Made by a program: the position numbers and the translations under genes
Assembly (NCBI GenBank): GCA_050180235.1
Contig: JBFXEJ010000013.1
Coordinates: 13,063-77,062 of the forward strand
DNA: 64,000 nt
Origin: JAABRU01 sp050180235
Lineage (GTDB): Bacteria > Desulfobacterota > Desulfobacteria > Desulfobacterales > Desulfococcaceae
Reading direction: 5' to 3'
Shown here: piece by piece, positions 42,722 through 51,708 of the stretch
Layout of the letters: each line of letters opens with the position of its first letter
Numbering within the stretch: the first letter of the stretch is position 1
The notes under the pieces: model-generated
The model's database searches: none
What the model was told of the DNA's origin: nothing
The model's input: the letters and a program-made list of their open reading frames with translations, nothing else

Positions 42722-45700
42722 TCACGCGCAGGCCTGCTCCACAGTTTTTCTTTCCTCTTCTGTCAGATCATAGAGATCATAGACCATTTTATCAATTTCC
42801 CGGTCAGTTTCATCAATCTTTGATTTCAGTTGCCTGATTCTGCTGTGAAAATCTTTGATGGATTCATAAATGCTTTTGTCGTCTGTATTCACTTTTTTCT
42901 TTTTCACTTCTTTGATGAAGTCCGCAAATTCCAGATTTTCAGAGTGCTGAAGTTTCTGAGAGAAGCTGTCCAGATTGTGGTTGACGCTCAGGTATTCAGA
43001 CATATTTTGTTTCTGTTCCGCAAGCTGTCTGTTCAGATCAAGCATGATGTCTGCTTTTTGAATGAAGGGACGCTGCTGATCAGGATCAATAGCGGGAATT
43101 GGCAATCTTCTGAAATCATCGGGATAAAAATAATTTTCAAGCCGATGTCTTCGATTGTTGTTCAAATACTTATTGGCATATTTTGAATTTAAAATCGACA
43201 AAATATATTTTAAATCAAAATGTTCTGAGATTTTTTCAAGTTCTCCTCTGGCTGAAGAATTATTTTTTGCAATTGAATTGTGAAGACTGTTATTTTCGAC
43301 ATCCTTTAAGTCACAAAATCTTTTAAAAATCACAATGCTGTCATTGCAGACAATTCCTGTATCATCAAAAATGCCTTCCGTAACTCTTCCGCGCATAATT
43401 TTTGCCCCGGCATATAATTCCGGAAAAGTTGCTCTGCTCAGTTTGTCCGGGACTCTTCCGGTATTCCATTCCAAATATTTATTCTCAGTTATTTCATATC
43501 GTTTGATATTTTTTCCTTCAATATATTTTTTTGAATGAACCGCATCAATCGAATCAGAAATCAAATCATTTTTTGCGAATTCCCCTTTTGCTGTTTTTTC
43601 ATCCGAATTCAAAACCATTCCCTTGCTCATATAGCAAATGTCGCCAAGTTTTATTGACTCAACTTTTACATCAATATTCTCATATTCCTTTTTAAATACT
43701 TTTATGCCGATTCTTTCAGTTTCATTTGGATTAACTTTTTGAATTGAAACATTATCAAATTTTTCCACTCTGAATATTTTTTCAGTTGGATCTTTTTGCT
43801 GAGATTTTTTGATACTCAAAATTACAGGCATTACACCAACATTCTCAAAAATTTCAATTTTATCAAAATAATCAACACATTTAAGATAAAAATTCTGAAG
43901 AATCCAATCCAAAAGTTTAAAAGCATATTTTGAAGTTGTGATTGAATTGGAAACTATAAAACTAAAATGACCCTCTTTTTTTGATAATTTTAAAGATTTT
44001 TCAATAAAAGGAACCATTAAGTCCCATTTTTCATAAAGCGTTTCATACTGACCTGAATGTTCCATCCATTTTCTTTGTTTCTGATACTCAGGATTATCAA
44101 TATCAGCCCTGACATACGGCGGATTCCCAATCACCACATCAAATCCTCCGTTTTTCATAATCTCCGGAAACTCCTTTTCCCATCTGAACGCCTTTTTTCC
44201 CGCGACTTTGGGATCATCAATCAGGGAATTTCCGCATTTTATATTGTTAAACAAATTGTTCAGTTTCTTATGTTTGACCGCTGTTTTCAGCCACAGGGAA
44301 AGTTTTGTGATTTCAACAGATTCATCGTTTATATCCACCCCGTAAAGATTGTTTTCCAAAATCTGCCTGTCAAGATCAAAAAGATTTTCACTGCCAAGTC
44401 CCAGACTTTCCATTGCCTGATTCACCTTCTCTCCTTCCCCATGCAGATAATCAAAAGCCTGAATCAGAAACGCGCCGGAACCGCAGGCAGGATCAAGCAC
44501 TTTCACATTTTTCAGCACTTCCCGGTAGCTTCTCCAGTATTTTTCCAGAATGTACCAGTCTGCAAGATCGGCATCCTCCGGCATTGCCATTTCCACAATC
44601 ATGTCTGTATATGCTGCGGCTTCGGGAACAGTGGACAGCGCCAGTCGCAGTTCCGCCTCATCTTTGAAAGAGGATTTCAGCAAACCGAGTTTTGTTATCA
44701 GTTCCTCATTGCCGGTGGCTGCCTGCAAATCCTTTTTCATTTTTTCAGTGATTTTCGGTTTCCGGACTGCGGGTTTCCCTCCTTTTTTCGGACTTTTCCT
44801 TTTCACCTCATCCGTGAGAACCGGCAGATTCTCTTTTCCCAGTTCTTTTCTGCGTTCCTCCAGCCATCCGCCCAGAGCCTGCTTTACAATATAACGGGTG
44901 ATGTATTCCGGTGTGTAATACACGCCTTCCCGTTTGCGTTTTCCGGTTTTTTTGTCAGCAGGCTGCTCCTGTTTCAGTTCCTCCAGATCCGTGACGGACT
45001 GCTCGAAAATATGCCCTAAAATATTGACACTCAGTTCATTTTCATGTCCGAAATCATATTCTTCCCCAATGGGTTTTATTTGCTGCTCAAAAATCCGGTT
45101 GGGAATCACCAGATTATCAATGCGGGGATCAGACTTGAACAATTCAGCGTTGTAACCATTTCCGATGCTGAATCCTTTTCCCTCATCAACGGCTTTGAAC
45201 AGTTTCCGGATTTCATCCCACACATCATTTTCCGACCGCAGATCCGGGGATTTTTTCATCAGAGAACCAATCAGCCGCTGCAGAATGCTGCGGGGCAGCA
45301 GTTCCTCCCTGGAATCCTCGCAGAACCAGATGAAAATCAGGCGATCCAGAATTTTCTGTGTCACTGCAACCAGTTCCGCCCTTTTTTTCCGGTATGGCGG
45401 ATTGTGCAGCGCGATTTCATTGAACAGATCAATTCTCAGGCGGTAATATTTTTCATAAAACTCCTTTTCAATTTTCTTTTCCTCAATTCCCTGCATTTCC
45501 AGCATTTCTTCAGTCCGGGATTTTCCCTGCCCGCAAATCAGCCGGTCTTTCCGGAAAATGGCAAGAAATTTTGTCAGTTCCGTGTAATCATACTGATTGC
45601 CGTCTTTATCAGTTGCGATACATGCGGATTTACTGCTGTCATCCTCTGTTTCATTCTTTTCCAAAAAACGGATCAGCGGGGATGCAGTCTCTTTCTGTTT

Positions 45701-46240
45701 GTCCGGCACGGCAAAATAAAAAGTCTGTTTTCTGTCCCTTTCCCGGTTCCGGTGATACAAAGTGATTTCATTGAAATTGGAAACAATTCCCCATCTGCAG
45801 TTTTCATGACGGTTCATGTAATTCCACAACTGATCTGCGGCCTCATCCAGATTTTTCGTATCTGGAGCCTTGAATTCCACAATCACGGGATCATTTCCGT
45901 CCCTTTCTTTTTTTTTGGAATAAAACCCCAGTGTGCAGTCTGTTTTTCCGGTTCCGCCGTGTTTTCCCGCGCCTTTCACTTTGCTCTGCCGGAAAATATG
46001 GTAGTCCGAGGGATCATCATCTTTGATGTTATATCCCAGCAGATCATGAAACACATCCCTTTCAAATCCGGGCCAGTCCTTTTCCTCACTGTCGGTATCC
46101 GGATTGAAATCCTTCACATAATCAACCCGTTTCTGAACAATTTTTGCATATTCTTCCATCCGGGCATCATCAATGCCAAGTTCTGCCTTGATTCTTCCCA
46201 TCTGTTTGCGAAAAAAACTGTCTGTGAACAGATTTGCCAT
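42722..46240 (-). CDS. Type IIG restriction-modification enzyme (Eco57I-like, nuclease-methylase fusion)
   Basis: A 1172-residue single-chain enzyme. The N-terminal nuclease domain has a PD-(D/E)xK site: D101 (KTDCTLGF) and E122-x-K124 (IVEFKAPD). The methylase has motif I VLDPACGSGAFLIQAF (~580) and catalytic GNPPYVRAD (~700), consistent with N6-adenine methylation. The C-terminal ~350 residues form the TaqI/Eco57I-type DNA recognition region and end in a coiled coil. AAGGAT lies before the ATG. It is intact. It defends against phage DNA by cutting at a distance from its site. Neighbours are XisI, HNH and antitoxin remnants, so this is a defence island. Confidence 0.88.
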   Translation of the reverse strand: MANLFTDSFFRKQMGRIKAELGIDDARMEEYAKIVQKRVDYVKDFNPDTDSEEKDWPGFERDVFHDLLGYNIKDDDPSDYHIFRQSKVKGAGKHGGTGKTDCTLGFYSKKKERDGNDPVIVEFKAPDTKNLDEAADQLWNYMNRHENCRWGIVSNFNEITLYHRNRERDRKQTFYFAVPDKQKETASPLIRFLEKNETEDDSSKSACIATDKDGNQYDYTELTKFLAIFRKDRLICGQGKSRTEEMLEMQGIEEKKIEKEFYEKYYRLRIDLFNEIALHNPPYRKKRAELVAVTQKILDRLIFIWFCEDSREELLPRSILQRLIGSLMKKSPDLRSENDVWDEIRKLFKAVDEGKGFSIGNGYNAELFKSDPRIDNLVIPNRIFEQQIKPIGEEYDFGHENELSVNILGHIFEQSVTDLEELKQEQPADKKTGKRKREGVYYTPEYITRYIVKQALGGWLEERRKELGKENLPVLTDEVKRKSPKKGGKPAVRKPKITEKMKKDLQAATGNEELITKLGLLKSSFKDEAELRLALSTVPEAAAYTDMIVEMAMPEDADLADWYILEKYWRSYREVLKNVKVLDPACGSGAFLIQAFDYLHGEGEKVNQAMESLGLGSENLFDLDRQILENNLYGVDINDESVEITKLSLWLKTAVKHKKLNNLFNNIKCGNSLIDDPKVAGKKAFRWEKEFPEIMKNGGFDVVIGNPPYVRADIDNPEYQKQRKWMEHSGQYETLYEKWDLMVPFIEKSLKLSKKEGHFSFIVSNSITTSKYAFKLLDWILQNFYLKCVDYFDKIEIFENVGVMPVILSIKKSQQKDPTEKIFRVEKFDNVSIQKVNPNETERIGIKVFKKEYENIDVKVESIKLGDICYMSKGMVLNSDEKTAKGEFAKNDLISDSIDAVHSKKYIEGKNIKRYEITENKYLEWNTGRVPDKLSRATFPELYAGAKIMRGRVTEGIFDDTGIVCNDSIVIFKRFCDLKDVENNSLHNSIAKNNSSARGELEKISEHFDLKYILSILNSKYANKYLNNNRRHRLENYFYPDDFRRLPIPAIDPDQQRPFIQKADIMLDLNRQLAEQKQNMSEYLSVNHNLDSFSQKLQHSENLEFADFIKEVKKKKVNTDDKSIYESIKDFHSRIRQLKSKIDETDREIDKMVYDLYDLTEEERKTVEQACA

Positions 46241-46246
46241 TGGGGC

Positions 46247-46582
46247 TTATCCTTTGCAGTAATTGGTGTATTTTCTCACATCAGACGGGTGAAATCCCAA
46301 CACAATATTCTCTCTCGGAATGCCGGCATCAGCCAGCTCTTCCGCAATTCCATATTCAGTGCCATCTCTCTGTATCCATAATTTGTCACCGATAATATCA
46401 ATATGAACAAGACAGCCGTGTATCCGTTTATCTGCCTGCCAGCCGAGTGTCAGAAGCAGATAACAGTCTGTTTCTTTCTCAAAAACAGTCCGTGTTTCTA
46501 TTTCTCCATAAGCATATGGTATTTTTGTATAATCAGATAATTTCTGACAAATGATGCTGCGATAGGTATCTAAGGAAACCAT
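46247..46582 (-). CDS. XisI-family protein
   Basis: A 111-residue protein with the XisI pattern: IPYAYGEIETRTVFEKETDCYLLL, GWQADKRIHGCLVHIDI, KLWIQRDGTEYGIAEEL, and ENIVLGFHPSDVRKYT. XisH and XisI were named as fdxN-element excision factors in Anabaena, but most copies lie in accessory islands with nuclease-like XisH. It overlaps the truncated xisH by 13 bases and is 6 bases from the type IIG start. Function alone is doubtful without XisH. Confidence 0.85.
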   Translation of the reverse strand: MVSLDTYRSIICQKLSDYTKIPYAYGEIETRTVFEKETDCYLLLTLGWQADKRIHGCLVHIDIIGDKLWIQRDGTEYGIAEELADAGIPRENIVLGFHPSDVRKYTNYCKG

Positions 46583-46690
46583 TTGACAATCTCCTCTCTT
46601 TTGGGATCAAAGACAGTCAGTCTTATTCTCCTGTTTTTCAGCAGTATTTTGCCTATTGGCTCTTCAAAAAGCTCTTCAAATTTTGTTTCG
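46570..46690 (-). pseudogene. xisH 3' remnant
   Basis: The frame ending at TAG 46570-46572 encodes EELFEEPIGKILLKNRRIRL then TVFDPKREEIVKWFP, a good match to the end of XisH. Upstream an in-frame stop and unrelated sequence replace the rest, so ~100 N-terminal residues with the nuclease core are gone. Confidence 0.65.
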
Positions 46691-46798
46691 CATGGCTATC
46701 AGTTTGTCATATCTGCGCTGAACATTAACCGGAATGCCTTTATTAATATTCATCAGCAATTGGGATTCTCTGTCAGAAAGCCGGTTTTTCGTATATCG
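46676..46798 (-). pseudogene. Fragment of a second HNH-partner gene
   Basis: 40 codons read RYTKNRLSDRESQLLMNINK then GIPVNVQRRYDKLIAMRNK and stop at TGA 46676-46678. This matches the middle of the intact 41759-42163 product (NHRLSNTESELLMKINQG...). It is joined at its 3' end to the xisH remnant and bounded upstream by an attC-like hairpin, as if a deletion fused two gene ends. Confidence 0.6.
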
Positions 46799-46801
46799 CA
46801 A

Positions 46802-46868
46802 AGATAACCGGCAACTGCCCATGGAGCGTAGCCGAAGAGTCAATTGTCCGGTTGATCGCCGGTTAGTA
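46802..46868 (-). repeat. attC-like recombination hairpin F
   Basis: Minus strand: TACTAAC core, GGCGATCAACCGGACAATTG arm, loop, CAGTTGCCGGTTATC arm. It lies nine bases past the kinase stop. The right outer core is degenerate. Confidence 0.5.
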
Positions 46869-46877
46869 CCTTACTAT

Positions 46878-48176
46878 TTAATTTTCATTCTTCACAAGCC
46901 ACGCAGCAATGCGTGGATGATACATTGATTGGACAGTCACGTTGATCTGAATCGCACAGGTATTCAGGTTCATCCTACAGCGGCCTTCATTTTCAGAAAG
47001 TTTGGCATCAAGAATAATTCTCTGTGCCAATGCTTCATCAATTTTCGACCCTGCCATTGTGCATAACTGACGCATTACATGCCAACGATTATGTGATGAA
47101 CCCAACTCCGCCGTAGCGTGTACGACCAGTGAGCGAATCGCTACACCACCTAACTCATAAAATGTCTGAAGTCCTTTCACTATCACATCGCAGAAATCAA
47201 ATAAGAATGATGCATGTGCCCGCCTACAGTACTTCCAGCAGATATCAGACCACCCACCATTATCGGCATCGTGTATCGAACGAATCGCTGCTGGCCGAAG
47301 CTCGTCAAGAAGAGTATCCTCATCATATGGCTCGCTTCGAAGGTATTCCACAAACTCGGATACCTGTTCTTGCGTCCATTGGTCAGATCGAACGCGTTCC
47401 AGCCAATCGGAACTCGCGAACTCCACATCTTCAGGCGGCTCAACTTCGCGCATTGCACGAATGAGGTCAACGCGCACTTCGGCTACGCTCGGGTATCGCC
47501 CATTACAATCGGTCTTGGTGCACTTTGCAATAATATCCCCCATCGGCCCCTTTGCCGACTGCTCATGATGCGGAACGCGATTGCCAAATCCGTAGATATC
47601 ATGGAGAATGCAGCCGAAAGCATAGATGTCCGCGCGTGCATCCACGTTATGAAAATTTCTGGCCTGCTCTGGGGGCATATAAAGTGTCGTGCCCCAAACA
47701 CTATTCACGGCAGTGAACTGTGTAGTATCGGACATAGCAGGTAGAGCTATCCCAAAGTCACTGAGTGTCCATCGCTCATCATGCAATAGTATGTTGCCTG
47801 GTTTCAGATCCCGGTGGAAGCACTCCAACGAATGAATGTAGTCGAGCGCATCCAATACAGCAATAAGTATGTCGTGCCACGACGGATCTGCTGCTTCATG
47901 AGTTTTTATCCAATCGCTAAGAGAACTGGTTGCAAGTGGCATTACATACCAAGGATCGGGGCCGTCAAGTTGATGTGTGAGAACGGGCATCACAAATGAA
48001 CCGCCCAATTCCTTCTGGAGTTTAGCCTCTCGACAGAATCTCTGCCGAATTTTGTCAGTACGAAGTTCCTTGGCGACGGGGTCAAAGATTTTCCGTGCTG
48101 CAAGCGTACCATCATCCAGAGTCACACGCTCGATCACGCCAAAAGCACCTTTCGCAATTTGAGATTCTACCTTCAT
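46878..48176 (-). CDS. Ser/Thr protein kinase in a cassette-like setting
   Basis: A 432-residue Hanks-type kinase. Gly-rich loop GAFGVIE, Lys29 (AARKIF), catalytic HRDLKPGN (121-128), DFG 140-142, and MPPEQ as the APE-like motif. Residues ~260-432 form a helical C-terminal region (EFASSDWLERVRSDQWTQEQ) of unknown function. There is no transmembrane helix or PASTA repeat. Composition is less AT-rich and codon choice differs from neighbours. It is tightly flanked by attC-like hairpins F and G. Similar stand-alone kinases with HEAT-like tails occur in defence islands; a role in abortive infection is only a guess. Confidence 0.85.
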   Translation of the reverse strand: MKVESQIAKGAFGVIERVTLDDGTLAARKIFDPVAKELRTDKIRQRFCREAKLQKELGGSFVMPVLTHQLDGPDPWYVMPLATSSLSDWIKTHEAADPSWHDILIAVLDALDYIHSLECFHRDLKPGNILLHDERWTLSDFGIALPAMSDTTQFTAVNSVWGTTLYMPPEQARNFHNVDARADIYAFGCILHDIYGFGNRVPHHEQSAKGPMGDIIAKCTKTDCNGRYPSVAEVRVDLIRAMREVEPPEDVEFASSDWLERVRSDQWTQEQVSEFVEYLRSEPYDEDTLLDELRPAAIRSIHDADNGGWSDICWKYCRRAHASFLFDFCDVIVKGLQTFYELGGVAIRSLVVHATAELGSSHNRWHVMRQLCTMAGSKIDEALAQRIILDAKLSENEGRCRMNLNTCAIQINVTVQSMYHPRIAAWLVKNEN

Positions 48177-48235
48177 TTGTTCATCCTGCTATTGTCCTCA
48201 ACGTATACAAAGACTTTTTATCGTAAGACTCTATG

Positions 48236-48301
48236 CCATAACAATAAGTTTACCGGCTGGGCAACTTGTCCGCTCAATCCTTTGCAAAGATTTGGTTAAA
48301 C
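48236..48301 (-). repeat. attC-like recombination hairpin G
   Basis: Minus strand: GTTTAAC core, then ATTGAGCGGACAAGTTGC pairing imperfectly with the CCAGCCGGTAAACTT arm, and a GTTATGG core. The kinase ATG follows 60 bases later. With hairpin F it defines a cassette of ~1.4 kb. Confidence 0.5.
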
Positions 48302-48337
48302 AGCGATCAGTACATCTCCATTTATAATATCATAAAA

Positions 48338-48805
48338 TTATGGATAATTATTCGGATTCTCTATTGGTAAACCTTCTTTTGCCGCCGCGTTTGTCAGACG
48401 ATCATCGGCTGAAACAAAAGTGAATATTTCCGGATCAATATGTAAGAAAAACGGATACAAAGCCATTGCAGATGCCAATTGTACACTGTCATAGGCTCTC
48501 AATGGATGTTTCTGAACATATTCCCCTGCTTTTTCGATGACAGTCCGCCCTGTTTCAACCACTTTGAAATAAGTATCCAAATCATATCTGAACATCTGAA
48601 CTGCTGCTGCAATATCTGTTGAATCAATTTTGCTCTCACGCTGCAACCGTGCAAAAGCACTCAAAACCTCCACCCATGTTATTCGTGATATGACAACAAT
48701 GTTTCCTGTGTAAGATGCAGTGATTTCCCTTATCCACAATGAACCTTTTTCCTTGACATACCGCTTGACAAGAGCACTGCTGTCGAAAAAATATGTTTTT
48801 ATCAT
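48338..48805 (-). CDS. VapC-type PIN-domain toxin
   Basis: A 155-residue PIN protein with D8 (FFDSSALVKRY), E46 (TWVEVLSA), D106 (RAYDSVQLASA) and D134/D135 (SADDRL). The YDSVQLA phrase is typical of one VapC subfamily. Its ATG overlaps the antitoxin stop (ATGA). It is likely an RNase toxin. Confidence 0.85.
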   Translation of the reverse strand: MIKTYFFDSSALVKRYVKEKGSLWIREITASYTGNIVVISRITWVEVLSAFARLQRESKIDSTDIAAAVQMFRYDLDTYFKVVETGRTVIEKAGEYVQKHPLRAYDSVQLASAMALYPFFLHIDPEIFTFVSADDRLTNAAAKEGLPIENPNNYP

Positions 48806-49095
48806 TGTTCCCGCTCTTCCATAATCATCTCAGAAAGCGGTTTGGAAGCTGCCTGAGCCAGTATCTCCGCCAGCCGGCTGCGTTCTTCCTCAGACACAGG
48901 TGTTATTTGAGAATAACCCTGTGGCGGAGTCAGTAAACCGATTTGTATGAGAAATTGTATAATCTGTTCGGATCGGTCAGATACTGTTTCAGGAATAATC
49001 TGAATCTTTATTTTTTGATTCTCATGGATATTCAGAGGTTCCAGAGGGTGTATCTGTCCATGTTCATAAACAGCAGAAACTATTTGATTTATCAT
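48802..49095 (-). CDS. DUF104/AF2212-like antitoxin
   Basis: 97 residues from ATG 49095 (GGAGG seven bases upstream; frame opens at 49119). The N-terminal INQIVSAVYEHGQIHPLEPL is the DUF104 signature (short beta-barrel antitoxins paired with PIN toxins). A flexible, acidic C-terminal part probably wraps the toxin. Confidence 0.8.
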   Translation of the reverse strand: MINQIVSAVYEHGQIHPLEPLNIHENQKIKIQIIPETVSDRSEQIIQFLIQIGLLTPPQGYSQITPVSEEERSRLAEILAQAASKPLSEMIMEEREQ

Positions 49096-49135
49096 AATTA
49101 ATCCTCCACCATCCAGCACTGACTGAAATCATTTT

Positions 49136-49870
49136 TTACTGTACATCATTTTGCAGCAGCATTTCCATTGCCTGGGGCATTCCCTGAGATTGGATAATCC
49201 TTGCTTTGGATTCTCCGGGCAGTGTTATGGAAAGAGACATGGCATGAAGTCCCATGCGTTTGAAATTGCAGTTGTCTTCCAGATAACGCACGGCACGGAG
49301 AGAACCGTAACGATTGTCGCCCGTAACCGGATGACCGGCCAGTTTTGCATGTCGCCGAATCTGGTGTTTGCGTCCTGTAAGGGGATGGCATTCTGCACAG
49401 GTATAATGCGGCGTATGGCGCAGTACACAAAACTCGGTGCGGCATTGCTGTTTTTTCCCTTTTCCCTGCACAAGATTCCGTCCTCCTGCTTCTGCGGACA
49501 GGGGCCATTCCCATATGCCTTTGTTTTCCTTTAATTCTCCGTGAAGAATCGCGATATATTTCTTTTCCGCGAGTCCCTTTTCAAACTGAAGGGAAAAATA
49601 GCGGAAAATTTCTGAACGGCAGGCCAGCAGAATCACGCCGCTGGTCTGTCTGTCCAGACGGTGAACCGGATGAATCCCAAATTTCGGATCAAATGCGGTA
49701 TTCTCTGCAAGTGCAGGATCATTGGCAATGAGATCTGCTGCGAAAGAGCAGACATCTTTGCCCGGATCATTGTGAACACTCATGCCCGCAGGTTTTTCCA
49801 CAGCCAGCCAGCCTTTGCCCGAAGCAAGAACAGCAATGCTTTCCGAAACCGTATTTGTCAATTCTTCCAT
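49136..49870 (-). CDS. RluA-family RNA pseudouridine synthase
   Basis: A 244-residue protein from ATG 49870; the frame opens 13 residues earlier and the start is not settled. Catalytic motif HRLDRQTSGVILLAC (Asp in HRLD) and KPAGMSVHND identify the RluA family. GRKHQIRRHAKLAGHPVTGD is the usual later motif. There is no S4 domain, so it is a short member. The target RNA cannot be told from sequence. Confidence 0.85.
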   Translation of the reverse strand: MEELTNTVSESIAVLASGKGWLAVEKPAGMSVHNDPGKDVCSFAADLIANDPALAENTAFDPKFGIHPVHRLDRQTSGVILLACRSEIFRYFSLQFEKGLAEKKYIAILHGELKENKGIWEWPLSAEAGGRNLVQGKGKKQQCRTEFCVLRHTPHYTCAECHPLTGRKHQIRRHAKLAGHPVTGDNRYGSLRAVRYLEDNCNFKRMGLHAMSLSITLPGESKARIIQSQGMPQAMEMLLQNDVQ

Positions 49871-50021
49871 TTGATTATACAATATGCAAATTTTCCAACC
49901 ATATACCATTACTCAGAATATTTAATGGTAAAGCCGCGAATGATACGAATATTACACGGATTATGTTTTGTGCGATTCGTGCAGATTCGTGTGATTCGTG
50001 GCTGATTTAAATTATATTAAA

Positions 50022-50696
50022 TCAGGCAAACCCGCACCATGCTGTAAGTTTATCAGCAGATTCACGGGGAGTTTCAAGCTGATTTGCCGGAAAATCCCAA
50101 TCAGGATAACCGATGGCAATCGCAATGATGATTTGTTTGGTATCAGAAATATTACAGAATTTTCTTAATACTTCCGGGTACATCACACCCTGATCCTGAA
50201 TACAGGTTCCCAAACCGTAATGCAGGGCCGCCAGACAGACTGTCTGGGCAACAGCACCAATGTCAAATACCGGTGAACCTTCGGCAAGTATCCGGTCAGC
50301 ACAGATAATTACCGCAGCAGGGGCATTGAAAAAACAAAGCCCTCTCTCCATCCACTGTGTGCGTTTATCCCTATCTTCCCGCTTAATATCAAGGATCTGA
50401 AAAATCTGTTTGGCAAGTTGGACCTGACGATCACGGTAAACACTGTCCAAAGGCCATCCGGTAACGCAATGTTCTGAATGAGGTTTTTCACCGGCTCTGA
50501 ATTTTTCAATAACGCTGTTTTTAACCGAATCCAAAACATTTTTTGTGATAACTGTGAATTCCCAGGGCTGCGTATTCATTGCAGATGGCGCACGGCATGC
50601 AGTTTCAAGGATTTCCCGGATAACTGCCTGCGGAACCTGATCATTTTTGAACGATCTGATGCTTTTCCGTTTTTTTATTGCTTCAATAATATCCAT
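50022..50696 (-). CDS. Nitroreductase family protein
   Basis: A 224-residue FMN-dependent oxidoreductase. The start at ATG 50696 is favoured by AAAGGA seven bases upstream. Motifs: KRKSIRSFKNDQVP, ACRAPSAMNTQPWEF, and GLGTCIQDQGVMYPEVLRKF near residue 170. The substrate is unknown; such enzymes reduce nitro-compounds, flavins or quinones with NAD(P)H. Confidence 0.88.
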   Translation of the reverse strand: MDIIEAIKKRKSIRSFKNDQVPQAVIREILETACRAPSAMNTQPWEFTVITKNVLDSVKNSVIEKFRAGEKPHSEHCVTGWPLDSVYRDRQVQLAKQIFQILDIKREDRDKRTQWMERGLCFFNAPAAVIICADRILAEGSPVFDIGAVAQTVCLAALHYGLGTCIQDQGVMYPEVLRKFCNISDTKQIIIAIAIGYPDWDFPANQLETPRESADKLTAWCGFA

Positions 50697-50775
50697 AAAC
50701 ATGTCCTTTTTTCATTCTCTGCATATTTTTTCAATTTTAAATTCATATTCTCTGAAATACAGTGATGTTCCGCGT

Positions 50776-50807
50776 GTGCAAAAAACCGCTCCGCTTAATT
50801 TTTGCAC
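50776..50807. repeat. GTGCAAAAA hairpin repeat
   Basis: Same unit as at 10882 and 11048 (identical ACCGCTCCGCTTAA spacer). Confidence 0.65.
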
Positions 50808-50821
50808 TCCTTCCTGTTCGC

Positions 50822-50854
50822 AAACCCTAAGGGTTTTGAAAACCCTTAGGGTTT
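50822..50854. repeat. Perfect 33-bp AAACCCTAAGGGTTTT palindrome
   Basis: AAACCCTAAGGGTTTT, one central base, then its exact inverse. It lies 18 bases past the stop of the chalcone-isomerase-like gene and could serve as its terminator. Relatives are at 11200-11230 and 5159-5175. Confidence 0.7.
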
Positions 50855-50872
50855 GCACAGAAAAAAATTCTG

Positions 50873-51433
50873 TTATTTTCCCAGCATTCCTTTTTTCAGG
50901 GAATTATCCGCGGGCTTTTCACCCAGCCAGATGGAAAACACAGCTTTTTTGAATTCAAAACCGCCGATTGTGCCCATGAGTTTGCCTTTGATATGCACTT
51001 CTACGCCCTGCCCCGGCACATAGATGATGTCATACACATCCCCTTTTTTTGCTTCCTGAGAAAAAAAGGAGTTGAATTTGTCAATTTCGGCTTTGATGGG
51101 CGCGGTATTGCCTCCGGTTCCGTTTACAAATCCCTCATTCCATGCGTCTGTGAGTTTCTTTGCATCAACGCCGTCATGGATAAACTGCATCCGGATAGCC
51201 ATGGGTTCATCTGCCGCGATAATCTTCTGCGCATCGCTGTTTTTGGCTTTCAGATACAGACCGCCTGCATACACTTTCACAACAAATTTTGTGCGAAGTC
51301 CCGCGCCGTTGAGAAGCAGTTCCTCATTTCCGGCTTTCAGAGTGTCCGGCAGATTTACTCCGCCAATTTCCTTTGCCAATGCAGGGGAAACCAGCAGCAG
51401 AGTGAGCAATACAAAAAAACATTTTTTCATCAT
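50873..51433 (-). CDS. Chalcone isomerase-like periplasmic protein
   Basis: 186 residues from ATG 51433 (GAGGAAAAG upstream). The longer open frame to 51712 is repeat-rich non-coding DNA. A signal peptide ends LVSPALA|KEI. The mature part has IGGVNLPDTL, LLLNGAGLRTKFVVKVYAGGLYL and IRMQFIHDGVDAKKL, matching the bacterial chalcone-isomerase-like domain. These bacterial proteins probably bind fatty acids or similar ligands in the periplasm rather than flavonoids. Confidence 0.85.
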   Translation of the reverse strand: MMKKCFFVLLTLLLVSPALAKEIGGVNLPDTLKAGNEELLLNGAGLRTKFVVKVYAGGLYLKAKNSDAQKIIAADEPMAIRMQFIHDGVDAKKLTDAWNEGFVNGTGGNTAPIKAEIDKFNSFFSQEAKKGDVYDIIYVPGQGVEVHIKGKLMGTIGGFEFKKAVFSIWLGEKPADNSLKKGMLGK

Positions 51434-51708
51434 AATCTTTTCCTCATAAAGTAGTGTGGGTGCAGCGACAGCGAAACCCACCTTTTTTGTGAATACAGCA
51501 CATCCCAGTGGAGGGTTGCTCTGTTTTACGCAATATTGCCACAAAGGCACAAAGGCACGAAGAAACACAAAGAAAAATATCTTTGTGAATCTTTGATCCT
51601 TTGCGTCTTTGTGGCTGTTTTTTCCTGTCCGGAAATATTCAGAATCATGTTTTATGTTCTGTATTCCGTTTGTGTCCTTTAAAAATAGCCGGTGTTCAGG
51701 AAAGAGGC

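Noticed and set aside
44057..46381. Several long plus-strand ORFs
   Set aside because: All are mirror frames of the type IIG restriction-modification gene; composition reflects its codon bias.
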